A stretch of 64,000 bases of DNA, taken from positions 1,674,001 to 1,738,000 of the forward strand of contig NZ_CP020469.1 in assembly GCF_003031405.1 (NCBI RefSeq), read 5' to 3'. The stretch is from Halomonas sp. 'Soap Lake #6'. GTDB lineage: Bacteria; Pseudomonadota; Gammaproteobacteria; Pseudomonadales; Halomonadaceae. The notes under the pieces were generated by a model. It was not told the origin of the DNA, searched no databases, and saw only the letters and a list, made by a program, of their open reading frames with translations. The position numbers and the translations under genes were made by a program. Positions 36,363 through 44,455 of the stretch are shown piece after piece. Within the stretch, counting starts at the first letter, position 1; every line of letters begins with the position of its first letter.

Positions 36363-36425
36363 ATGCTGTTTCTCATCATCTTACTGCTAATTCTTTTGGT
36401 TTTTATCTTACCCCTTATTGGATAG
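36363..36425 (+). CDS. Short hydrophobic peptide (20 aa), Ibs-like in appearance
   Basis: Reads MLFLIILLLILLVFILPLIG and stop: one continuous hydrophobic helix with no charge. The ATG is one base after the DUF932 stop, with GGTGAG upstream, and the peptide is followed after 7 bp by a strong terminator. Its length and composition resemble type I toxin peptides such as Ibs, but I see no antisense RNA. It may be a translated membrane peptide or a chance frame; the fit between the DUF932 stop and the terminator favours real translation. Confidence 0.45.
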   Translation: MLFLIILLLILLVFILPLIG

Positions 36426-36432
36426 CGCGATC

Positions 36433-36462
36433 AGCCCAGCCATCTACACGGCTGGGCTTTTT
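36433..36462 (+). terminator. Rho-independent terminator of the DUF932 unit
   Basis: AGCCCAGCC (36433-36441), loop of 8, GGCTGGGCT (36450-36458), then TTTT. Confidence 0.92.
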
Positions 36463-36483
36463 GCATTTTACGTGGAGCACACC

Positions 36484-36654
36484 ATGGCCAATCTTAGCCT
36501 TGATTTAGATATCGCATTAACCCAACTAACGGAACGACTGCTTACCCAAGACCAAACCTATGCCAAGACCTACGTCATGGCAAAGGGGCAGCTCTATCGC
36601 ACCGAGCTGCGCTTATGCCCCGTTTCACCTAGTGAGCTTCCTGCCGATCTTTAA
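36484..36654 (+). CDS. Small protein of the recombination cassette (56 aa)
   Basis: A 56-residue soluble protein from ATG 36484, preceded by GGAG. The sequence begins MANLSLDLDIALTQLTERLL and ends in LCPVSPSELPADL. No family is recognised. It lies between the DUF932 terminator and the ERF gene (22 bp upstream), presumably cotranscribed with the ERF gene. Confidence 0.6.
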   Translation: MANLSLDLDIALTQLTERLLTQDQTYAKTYVMAKGQLYRTELRLCPVSPSELPADL

Positions 36655-36676
36655 TCCGTATTGAAGGTACTTCGTC

Positions 36677-37426
36677 ATGGCAACTAAAACTAATGTGGTA
36701 AATCACGACTTATCTGCACCCTCTTTACAAGCTGTTCCTACGGTGCCTGCCCCTCACCTTGCAGAAAGCACGGCCATCATTCAGGTCATCGAGCGTGCGG
36801 CGCTTAACCCAGACGTTGATATCGACAAGATGGAACGCTTATTACAGATGCAGGAGCGGGTGATGGATCGCCAGGCCATGATGGCCTATAGCGCGGCCAT
36901 GGCGGCCATGCAGACCGAGTTACCCAGCATCGAAGAACATGGCCAAGGCAATAACGGTAAGTACGCCACGCTGGAAGATATCGTCGATACCGTGCGACCC
37001 ATTATGCAGAAGCACGGCTTTGCAGTGAGCTTCCGGATTCAGACGCAAGAACGTGGCATTCAGGTCACCGGTGTACTGATGCACAAGGATGGCCACCGCG
37101 AAGAGACAAGCATGCTGTTGCCTGCGGATATGAGTGGTAACAAAAATGCCGTGCAGGCGTTTGGCTCATCTACTAGCTATGGCAAGCGGTATGTGTTGAG
37201 CGCCCTGCTAAACATCACCACGCGAGGCCAGGACGATAACGGCAACACCGGCACTAGAGTAAAGCTAGTAACGCCCTTTCAAGCGGGACAGATCCAACGC
37301 CTGATCAGCCAATGCCCCGCGACGACCCAGGAGTGGTTCAGCGGCAAATACGGTTCCGCCGTTCAGGTGCCTCAGGTTGATTTTGACAAGCTGCGAGCAT
37401 CCCTCACTAAGCGTGCGGTTAAGTAA
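36677..37426 (+). CDS. ERF-superfamily single-strand annealing protein
   Basis: A 249-residue recombinase-like protein. ERF signatures are visible: MAYSAAMAAMQTELPSIEEH, then GNNGKYATLEDIVDTVRPIM and GFAVSFRIQT; the C-terminal half has STSYGKRYVLSALLNI. ERF proteins anneal complementary strands during phage-type homologous recombination. A YqaJ exonuclease follows 39 bp downstream, making the classic annealase/exonuclease pair. Confidence 0.92.
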   Translation: MATKTNVVNHDLSAPSLQAVPTVPAPHLAESTAIIQVIERAALNPDVDIDKMERLLQMQERVMDRQAMMAYSAAMAAMQTELPSIEEHGQGNNGKYATLEDIVDTVRPIMQKHGFAVSFRIQTQERGIQVTGVLMHKDGHREETSMLLPADMSGNKNAVQAFGSSTSYGKRYVLSALLNITTRGQDDNGNTGTRVKLVTPFQAGQIQRLISQCPATTQEWFSGKYGSAVQVPQVDFDKLRASLTKRAVK

Positions 37427-37465
37427 AACGGCGTATCAACCCCTATCTGAGTAAAGGAGGCATCC

Positions 37466-38077
37466 ATGCAGATACTCAACATGGAGCAAGGCTCCCCTGA
37501 GTGGCTAGCGGCGCGCTTAGGGCGCGTCACCATGTCGGAGCTAAAAACGCTGCTGGTCAACGGCAAAGGCCCTGGTGGATTTGGCACCGGGGCCTTTTCG
37601 TATATGCACCAACTAATCGGCGAGCGGATTACCGGTGAACTGGCAGAGCCGTTTCAAGGCAATGCCCATACCCGACGGGGCCACGAGCTAGAAAGTGTGA
37701 CAAGAGAGCTCTACCGCGATGCCACTGGCGAACCAGAGCCAAAGGAAGTGGGCATTATCCTCAATCACGAGGTGGGCTACTCACCTGACAGTTTGGTGGG
37801 TGATAACGGCTTGCTGGAAATCAAAACCAAACTGCCCAAGTTCCAAATCGAAGTGCTGTTGAATGGAGAAATACCTGATGAACACATACCCCAATGCCAA
37901 GGTGGACTGTGGGTTAGCGAGAGGGAGTGGATCGATTTTGTGAGCTACTGGCCAGGTATGCCGCTGTTTATCAAACGCGCCTACCGTGACGACATCATGA
38001 TTCGCACCATCGCTGAGCGGGTGGAGGCATTTCATGAAGAGATGGAGCGGCGGATGAACCAAGTGATGGCTGCGTGA
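37466..38077 (+). CDS. YqaJ-family exonuclease (lambda-exonuclease-like)
   Basis: A 203-residue PD-(D/E)XK enzyme from ATG 37466, preceded by AGGAGG. Motifs: QGSPEWLAARLGRVTMSE, RRGHELESVTRELY, GYSPDSLVGDNGLLEIKTK with the Asp, Glu and Lys of the active site, and PQCQGGLWVSERE. It resects double-stranded ends 5' to 3' to feed the ERF annealase just upstream. Confidence 0.92.
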   Translation: MQILNMEQGSPEWLAARLGRVTMSELKTLLVNGKGPGGFGTGAFSYMHQLIGERITGELAEPFQGNAHTRRGHELESVTRELYRDATGEPEPKEVGIILNHEVGYSPDSLVGDNGLLEIKTKLPKFQIEVLLNGEIPDEHIPQCQGGLWVSEREWIDFVSYWPGMPLFIKRAYRDDIMIRTIAERVEAFHEEMERRMNQVMAA

Positions 38078-38121
38078 ACGGCCACTCTCACAGATATTCC
38101 TTTCAACCATTAACGACATAG

Positions 38122-38150
38122 ATGCCGGGGCCACCACCCCGGCATTTTTT
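38122..38150 (+). terminator. Rho-independent terminator after the YqaJ gene
   Basis: ATGCCGGGG (38122-38130), loop CCACCA, CCCCGGCAT (38137-38145), then a six-T run. Confidence 0.93.
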
Positions 38151-38168
38151 AATTTTTTGGAGGTCATT

Positions 38169-38666
38169 ATGCCCCATAGCAAACTCAAAGCCGGTGAAGT
38201 GGCGGGCACCTACTTAGTCACTTCACCGGTGACCGAAACCGACATCATTACCATGGCTAAGCGCTTCGCACGGCGTAAACTCGCCAAAGGCCGCAAGATA
38301 TCTAAGCCCTCGCAGGCGTTCGAGCACCTGCAGCTACTGCTTCAGGACTATGAACATGAAGTGTTCAGCGTGCTGTTTCTTGACAGCCAGCACCGCGTGA
38401 TACGCTTTGAAGAATTGTTTCGAGGCACCATCGACGCGGCCAGCGTGTACCCACGGGAAGTACTAAAAGCCGCCCTTGCCTACAATGCCGCGGCGGTCAT
38501 CCTCGTTCATAATCACCCTAGCGGCGACCCTGAACCTAGCGATGCAGATCGGCGCATTACTGAGCGACTCAAAGAGGCCCTGGGGCTAATGGATATTCGA
38601 GTGATTGATCACGTGGTGGTGGGGAGTGATGGTTGTAGGTCGTTCGCCGAAATGGGGTATTTGTAG
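38169..38666 (+). CDS. RadC-family JAB/JAMM protein
   Basis: Encodes 165 residues from ATG 38169, which has GGAGG 6 bp upstream. The JAMM metal motif is VHNHPSGDPEPSDAD (HxH...D) with an upstream Glu in RFEELFRGT. RadC/YeeS proteins are frequent in genomic islands; a DNA-repair role has been doubted and the biochemical activity remains unsettled. It closes the recombination cassette and has its own terminators on both sides. Confidence 0.9.
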   Translation: MPHSKLKAGEVAGTYLVTSPVTETDIITMAKRFARRKLAKGRKISKPSQAFEHLQLLLQDYEHEVFSVLFLDSQHRVIRFEELFRGTIDAASVYPREVLKAALAYNAAAVILVHNHPSGDPEPSDADRRITERLKEALGLMDIRVIDHVVVGSDGCRSFAEMGYL

Positions 38667-38815
38667 AGCCCCAGATCCATATTAAGGAGCTGCCGGAAAG
38701 GCAGCTCCATCCGTCAAACTGGCTTTATTTTTTCGTTACTTCAGCAAACAGCCGAGGCTGTGTGAAAACGTAGCTGTCGCTATACTTATCCCATGACAGA
38801 GTGTGGGAGGTAACA
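38667..38815. other. Gap between the RadC gene and the IS1182-type remnant
   Basis: Holds a perfect hairpin GGAGCTGCC (38686-38694) / GGCAGCTCC (38700-38708), lacking a T tract, plus a GGGAGG ribosome site ahead of the transposase remnant. No gene. Confidence 0.55.
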
Positions 38816-39019
38816 ATGAAACGGTTCGTCGCAGGTGAGTCCCAAGCTACCTTGTTTCCGGAGCTCCTGCGAGTTCAGGGAAGTCCGAAAGCTGCTGGAG
38901 TAGCAGCGATATACGCGTTGGTTAACGCCACTATTACATGCAGCGGCGTTACCTCAAGCGATACAAATTCCGGGGCAAGTACCGCTTACGCTTCCTTAGC
39001 AGTCAGCGACCTTTCTTGA
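38816..39019 (+). pseudogene. Remnant of an IS1182-type transposase start
   Basis: ATG 38816, with GGGAGG upstream, opens MKRFVAGESQATLFPELL, which resembles the N-terminus of IS1182-type transposases. Similarity stops after about 20 residues and the remaining frame looks noncoding. A different + frame just downstream reads MQRRYLKRYKFRGKYRL and may be a piece of another gene. The remnant marks an old insertion next to zorD. The identification rests on a short N-terminal match. Confidence 0.5.
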
Positions 39020-39042
39020 CTAACCATCTCAGCTTCCAGGAT

Positions 39043-42000
39043 TCAAAGCCCTAAGGATGTAACCATACTCTTTTCGTCCACAGGTTCAGGAGTCACCACC
39101 GCATCTTTGATCATCAGCTTCCCGCTCAGTAGCCGATCAAGATGTACATCGAAAGAATCGAACTGTGGATGTAGCGCAGCTGGCAGATGAACATATACGT
39201 CCTTTGTCTGCCCAATCCGGTACACTCGATCAGTTGCCTGGGCTTCTTTCGCCGGGTTCCAGTGACGTTCTACATGGATAACGTGGTTGGCGCCTACCAC
39301 CGTCAAGCCCACACCTGCAGCAATCGGTGACATGATGATAATATTGAACCCGGCAACTGCTTCGAATTGCTCAATCATCTTCTTGCGAGTCAGCACGTCC
39401 CGCTTTGTCTGTACCGCTGCGGTATCGCCGTTGATAATGTGAATATCCAAGCCATAGATCTGGCTCAGCCACATCTTGAGCGCTATCTGTAGCTGTTTGG
39501 TGACCATGAAAAGAATCACTTTCTCCCCTTTAGCCTTGATGCAGTCAAGCTGCTCCAGTACCACCGACAATTTTGCCGACTCTGCAATCACATTGCGCGC
39601 AGCTTCTGCTCCGGCAACTCGGAGCAAGCCCGTATCACCCATTCGTGGATGCAGCGAGATAGAGCGCAACTGCTGCAACGCTGAAAGTGCCTGCCCACGC
39701 ATATCTTCCTCTACACGCTGTCGCCGGTAACTATCCAGCACACCGTCATAAGCCTGTAACTGACCACCTTTCATCGCTACTGCCAGTTCGGGTGCCCTAT
39801 GAAGATTCCCAGCTTCGCTCTGGAGCAGCCCTGAGCGAATATATTTGTTCGGCAAGCCTTTTAGCTGCTGCTCTTTAATTCGCCGCAGCATGAAAGGGCC
39901 AACCGCTTCGCGCAGGGAAGAGCCGATCTCGATGCGCATCTGATCCCGGGTTTCTTCCGTAGCCTGAGTAATCGGAGTGATCCACTTACTCCGGAACTCT
40001 GCCCAGTTGCCGAGCAGACCTGGCTGAGCCGTATCCATCAGACACCAGAAATCACCCAGACTGTTTTCAACCGGGGTACCGGTTGCCAGTAGCTTGAAAT
40101 CCGCCTTCAGCCCCTTTGCCGCGCGGGTCTGCAGCGTATTCGGGTTCTTGATATTCTGCGCCTCGTCAAAAACCACCACACCCCAATCAATGACACAGAG
40201 TGAAAACTGGTAATCGCGCAAAGTCTGGTAAGTAGTCAATACTACCCGGCCATCCATATCGAGACGCTGGGTACCGGCTTCCCATCCAATTTGTAGCGAG
40301 TAACGGATATCCGCTTCGCTCATCTCATCGCTTTCATCCAGCACATCAGCCAATTGAAGCGACTCTCGTTGGGCGCCTTTGATACGGAACTCAGACAGAT
40401 CCCTGCCGGCCTGCAGCACCTTCACATCCCGGAACGGAGAAGTCTTGAAGGTCTTGCTTATCTCGTCTTCCCAGTTTTCCAGCAAACTGAGCGGTGCTAC
40501 CACCAATATGGGCTTCTGTGTTTTACCCGCCGCCGTCTGGATGGCCAGATATTCGGCAACCATCACCAGAGTCATGAAGGTCTTGCCCAGACCCATATCG
40601 TCGGCTAGCAAAGCCCCTTGCAACCGATACATGTTTTCATGATCGTCGGCCATGGCCTTGAGCAACAGATCAAGCATCCAACTGATCCCTTCGGTCTGAT
40701 GCGGGTAGGGCGATCGAAGTAGCTTCGAGGCATCAACTCCCGGCGCTCTGGCCTGCTGCTGCGCTTTGGTCAGCAATTCACGGGTGAGTTCGTCCGCATC
40801 CTTTAAAAGAAGCGTGACCCGCTCGGTTGCGAGCTGCTCATTACCTTCCTGTTCCTGTTTTACAGATTTATGCTGAAGGTCTGCTTCTATGTTCCTAAGG
40901 ACACTGGCGACATTGGCAGGCTCACTGATATCAAACTGCTCTCCTTCAAATTCAACGCTCTGGGCACCCTGTTGCTGGGCGGCGGACAAGCGTTCCTTGA
41001 AAGCATCAAGATCTTCAGTACAAGTAATATGTTTGTGCAACGCTTCAGGAGGCTGGGGACGCGATGAAGTCGCAAACCAATCCCGTTTCTTGTCATCCAG
41101 CGGGCCGAAATCCATGTGCTGCATTTTGCCAATGCCCAGCACACGAACCGAAAATCCCAGATCTAGATTGACCAGAGAAGCATCAAGGAACGCGGAGGGT
41201 GTCTTGATGAACTCCTCCACCTTGTCAGCTGGTATAAGCCGACTGCCCAGCACCTCTCGTAACGCAGCGATCTTCTCCGGTTCCAGCAGTACCAGTCTTT
41301 CCTCTACCCTCAACACGCCACCATCACGGGTCAGATCCAACTGGCTCCAGCGCTTGTCGAGTTGATCCGGAGTCGAACCATCACCCAGTGAAGGACAAAG
41401 CTCAAGGCTGCCATCCGGCATCCGCGTTGCCACAACACCAATCCCTTCAGGTACCACCACGTCGAGATTACTGAATGCGCCAAGGGCAAGATCCATACCA
41501 CTGCGCCGGGCTGCCTGCAGCTGCGCCATCAACCGCAGATTTGCGGCTTCACCGGTCTCATCAGGAGACAGGCTGCTATGTCCTGCAAGCGCCGAAAATG
41601 CCGACAGTTCAGCCGGATTCAGACGGTACGGCTGGCTCTGGCCAACATATAAGTAAGGGCCCTTGATTAGGATCGGATACTCCTGCCCATCAATGGAGGC
41701 AAAAAGCTGCACTCTGAAGCCAGGATTTCGGGTATGCCCTTTTACATTCGCGACAAAGCCATGGGTAAAGCGACCAGGCAGATTCAGCAACTCCGCCTGT
41801 TCATCATCCAGCGCGGCAGCAACTCGCGAACTTACCAAATAGCCGTTTGGCAACGACTCGGCATCGCCTTGTTCAAGCAGCATCTGCAGCACAACCATTT
41901 GCAATAGCGCAATAGGCGAGCCCTTACCTGCCTTAAGTTCAGCAATGGTTTGGGGAGAGGCAAAAAAGAGCAGACCGCTGGAATCAACCTGCGTCTGCAG

Positions 42001-42075
42001 CGGCTCGCCATCTATTCCAGTTGCTTGCCGACCAAACATCAACGAGTTGAACAGATCCTTGAGATGATTTTTCAT
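39043..42075 (-). CDS. zorD: Zorya type I ZorD, SNF2-like helicase/nuclease
   Basis: A 1010-residue protein. The N-terminal 400 residues are ZorD-specific; a SNF2-type motor follows: Walker A LLADDMGLGKTFMTL (about residue 490), DEAQ box VVFDEAQNIKNP (about 637), TGTPVEN, and the C-terminal lobe with SPIAAGVGLTVVGANHVIH and DRVYRIGQTKDV. In type I Zorya, ZorD is recruited to incoming phage DNA and degrades it with its ATPase-nuclease activity. It is the last gene of the operon, 26 bp after zorC. Length is close to known ZorD proteins. Confidence 0.93.
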   Translation of the reverse strand: MKNHLKDLFNSLMFGRQATGIDGEPLQTQVDSSGLLFFASPQTIAELKAGKGSPIALLQMVVLQMLLEQGDAESLPNGYLVSSRVAAALDDEQAELLNLPGRFTHGFVANVKGHTRNPGFRVQLFASIDGQEYPILIKGPYLYVGQSQPYRLNPAELSAFSALAGHSSLSPDETGEAANLRLMAQLQAARRSGMDLALGAFSNLDVVVPEGIGVVATRMPDGSLELCPSLGDGSTPDQLDKRWSQLDLTRDGGVLRVEERLVLLEPEKIAALREVLGSRLIPADKVEEFIKTPSAFLDASLVNLDLGFSVRVLGIGKMQHMDFGPLDDKKRDWFATSSRPQPPEALHKHITCTEDLDAFKERLSAAQQQGAQSVEFEGEQFDISEPANVASVLRNIEADLQHKSVKQEQEGNEQLATERVTLLLKDADELTRELLTKAQQQARAPGVDASKLLRSPYPHQTEGISWMLDLLLKAMADDHENMYRLQGALLADDMGLGKTFMTLVMVAEYLAIQTAAGKTQKPILVVAPLSLLENWEDEISKTFKTSPFRDVKVLQAGRDLSEFRIKGAQRESLQLADVLDESDEMSEADIRYSLQIGWEAGTQRLDMDGRVVLTTYQTLRDYQFSLCVIDWGVVVFDEAQNIKNPNTLQTRAAKGLKADFKLLATGTPVENSLGDFWCLMDTAQPGLLGNWAEFRSKWITPITQATEETRDQMRIEIGSSLREAVGPFMLRRIKEQQLKGLPNKYIRSGLLQSEAGNLHRAPELAVAMKGGQLQAYDGVLDSYRRQRVEEDMRGQALSALQQLRSISLHPRMGDTGLLRVAGAEAARNVIAESAKLSVVLEQLDCIKAKGEKVILFMVTKQLQIALKMWLSQIYGLDIHIINGDTAAVQTKRDVLTRKKMIEQFEAVAGFNIIIMSPIAAGVGLTVVGANHVIHVERHWNPAKEAQATDRVYRIGQTKDVYVHLPAALHPQFDSFDVHLDRLLSGKLMIKDAVVTPEPVDEKSMVTSLGL

Positions 42076-42101
42076 GTTTTCAAGCCATTCATCGTCTTGG
42101 T

Positions 42102-43694
42102 TTAACCTAGGCCATGTCTGTCAGCGTTATCCTTTCTTGGGCTAGCAGCTGACAACGGATCAAGCCGCGTTTTTAGCGGCTTTACATAGGGTACGCCAAA
42201 CCGCCTGAGATAGTTTCTGTAGTCATCTGGGAACATCAACTGTTCGATATCAATAGACACCCCATGGTCGGCCAAAAAGCTGAAAAAACGGTTGTGCCAC
42301 GTAGAGGGACTATGGGTGATGGCTTCGTATGGCGCATCTACACCGTAAAGTCCCTTATATCCACTTGGGGCACGTATCGTCAGTTCGGAATGTGATAGTT
42401 CTTTAGTATTATAACTATACAATCTCTCCCACGGTGGCCGCAGGTATACCCACAGTTTGAAGTTATGTGAGCCTTCAATCAGACAAAAATCACCGCAATC
42501 AATATAGATAACCGCTTTGTCAGACATGCCGTTGGCATTGGAGAGTCTTACGAAGTTTGTTTTTAATTCATCACCAAGAATACTCTTCACCGCGAACGCG
42601 GCTTTGGCTCCAAGCATCAGGCGTGTTTTGCGTACCAACTTGAGTCTGTCGAGTCCCTCGATAAACCGCTTACGAGCCGGAAACATGCGCTGCATGGCAG
42701 CATCACCGCTTTCCTTGCCAAATTGCTCCAACGCGCTAAGAAATAAACGCAAATCCTCCTTGTAAAGCCAACGTCTCACCTTTTCAATTCGATCTTCGCC
42801 CAGCGGCTGCCACCATTCACGATAGCTCTGTGCAGTACTTGCGATACGTGGATCACCAGCCAGATCCATAATGAAATTCTGCCACTCATCACCCGGTGCA
42901 TCACCTGCCCGATCAATAAGAATTTCCAGAGCAACATGGCCGATACGCTTGCCGTCCTCAAAGGGGGCTTGGCTGACCGCTGGCTTGAGCAGCTCAGCCA
43001 GTACCTCGTGATATTGACCAACCGGCAGCTCCCTCAAGGTATTCAAATAATAATGCGCCCGACAGATACTCGCATACCGGCCATCATCGAGCCCCCGTAA
43101 CTCGAAGTACAAGAAGGCCCGATCAAGCTCCAAGCCTTCCTCATAGACGTAATCCACCAAGTGTTTCGGCCCATTAATTGAAAGAAGCCATTTCGCTTCG
43201 GAATACAGAATGGACAATAAGTCCCGTTGGTGACCAGAGCATCTGGAATTATGTGCAAAGCGTGTAGACAGCTGTTGCTCTAAGAGGTCTTGCAGCTCTT
43301 CTCTGAGATTTTCCCCATGCTGATCTAGCTCGTCGAACATGCGGAAGTACAGAGCAATCAGATTCTGCAGCGGAACCATACCTAGCTGCCCAAGCTGTTG
43401 TTTCACCAAGAGATCAAGGATTTTCGGGCTCAGCATTCTGCGGCGGAACTCGGCATCTTCCAGCCAAAGCTGAGTAATGGCCCTCGCCGTAATGCGTTTG
43501 CGCATCAAGTTAGCGAGTGCCCGACCATCCATACCCCTCGACAGACGCTTCAAATCCTCGGATGTTTCGTAAAACAAATCGTTTTTGCCAGCAGCTCCTG
43601 CCACCCTCTTCAGGCGTTCTGTAAGTCTCGGCCAGCTCTCCAGAGACCCTTCAGGCCAGTCTATTACTAACAGCTCAGGTGGCGGCAGATTCAT
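42102..43694 (-). CDS. zorC: Zorya type I ZorC (EH-signature protein)
   Basis: A 530-residue soluble protein, mostly helical, with no catalytic motif that I can see. Position between zorB and zorD, length and composition fit ZorC, which has the EH_Signature domain and binds DNA in the cytoplasm. Visible pieces include VYEEGLELDRAFLYFELRGL and the C-terminal IEQLMFPDDYRNYLRRFGVP. Its start overlaps the zorB stop (ATGA), so the two are translationally coupled. Confidence 0.88.
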   Translation of the reverse strand: MNLPPPELLVIDWPEGSLESWPRLTERLKRVAGAAGKNDLFYETSEDLKRLSRGMDGRALANLMRKRITARAITQLWLEDAEFRRRMLSPKILDLLVKQQLGQLGMVPLQNLIALYFRMFDELDQHGENLREELQDLLEQQLSTRFAHNSRCSGHQRDLLSILYSEAKWLLSINGPKHLVDYVYEEGLELDRAFLYFELRGLDDGRYASICRAHYYLNTLRELPVGQYHEVLAELLKPAVSQAPFEDGKRIGHVALEILIDRAGDAPGDEWQNFIMDLAGDPRIASTAQSYREWWQPLGEDRIEKVRRWLYKEDLRLFLSALEQFGKESGDAAMQRMFPARKRFIEGLDRLKLVRKTRLMLGAKAAFAVKSILGDELKTNFVRLSNANGMSDKAVIYIDCGDFCLIEGSHNFKLWVYLRPPWERLYSYNTKELSHSELTIRAPSGYKGLYGVDAPYEAITHSPSTWHNRFFSFLADHGVSIDIEQLMFPDDYRNYLRRFGVPYVKPLKTRLDPLSAASPRKDNADRHGLG

Positions 43695-44455
43695 CGTATA
43701 GCTTCCTCAAGGTTCTCACTGACCCTACGGTACTCTGCACTGCTCGGCCGCCTGATGGTAAAGCGGATATCGATTCGTCGGTTCTGGCTTAGCTCCTCTT
43801 CTGTATCCTGTCGACTGGTAGCCGGCCGGGTTGGCCCATAGCCACTGACTGAGAACAGCGGCTGATTATCTTTATTCTCTAGGTCATCCAAAGAGAATTG
43901 CTCGGGCAGCAGCTCATCCCATAGCTGCCAGAGCGAGATGGCTCGAAAAGCCGACAGCCCCCAGTTTCCCTTGCCCATAAAGCCGTTCAGTGGGCGGTTA
44001 TCTGTGTGGCCCTCAACAAAAATCGTATCCAGGTAATCGACTCGATTATCCTTACTTATGACATCACTAAGCACCCTGCCAATCTCTACAGCTGTGCCCT
44101 GATAGGCTGTCCCAATCTCATGCGCACCGGTACCAAACCCCAGAATATCGTTAGGAATACTCAGAACGGTGTCATTTTCACTTACCGTGACGCGTATGCC
44201 ACGTTGTTGCAACAAATCAGCTGCCTCATGCAGGATAGTTCTACGCACCTGCTCTGCTTGCCGCAACTCCTGTATTTCCTGATTGAATTCCTGTTGCTGC
44301 TTTCTCAATTCTTCTTGAATTTCCATCAATTGGATAATTAGCACAACCGACGCTAGGATGAATATGATCAGCAGCGCAGACATTACATCGGAAAAGGACA
44401 TCCAATAGGGATTTTCCTCATCCACATTAGAGGGACTCTTTTTCAAAAAGCGCAT
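43691..44455 (-). CDS. zorB: Zorya ZorB, MotB/OmpA-like stator subunit
   Basis: A 254-residue inner-membrane protein. One transmembrane helix follows the N-terminus, with the proton-carrying Asp23 in MSFSDVMSALLIIF as in MotB. A coiled linker (about 45-80) leads to a periplasmic OmpA-like domain: FVEGHTDNRP (148-155), GNWGLSAFRA, and SQNRRIDIRF, which bind peptidoglycan. ZorB dimers sit inside a ZorA pentamer and form a proton-driven rotary motor that senses phage entry. It shares one base with the zorA stop (TGATG). Confidence 0.93.
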   Translation of the reverse strand: MRFLKKSPSNVDEENPYWMSFSDVMSALLIIFILASVVLIIQLMEIQEELRKQQQEFNQEIQELRQAEQVRRTILHEAADLLQQRGIRVTVSENDTVLSIPNDILGFGTGAHEIGTAYQGTAVEIGRVLSDVISKDNRVDYLDTIFVEGHTDNRPLNGFMGKGNWGLSAFRAISLWQLWDELLPEQFSLDDLENKDNQPLFSVSGYGPTRPATSRQDTEEELSQNRRIDIRFTIRRPSSAEYRRVSENLEEAIR

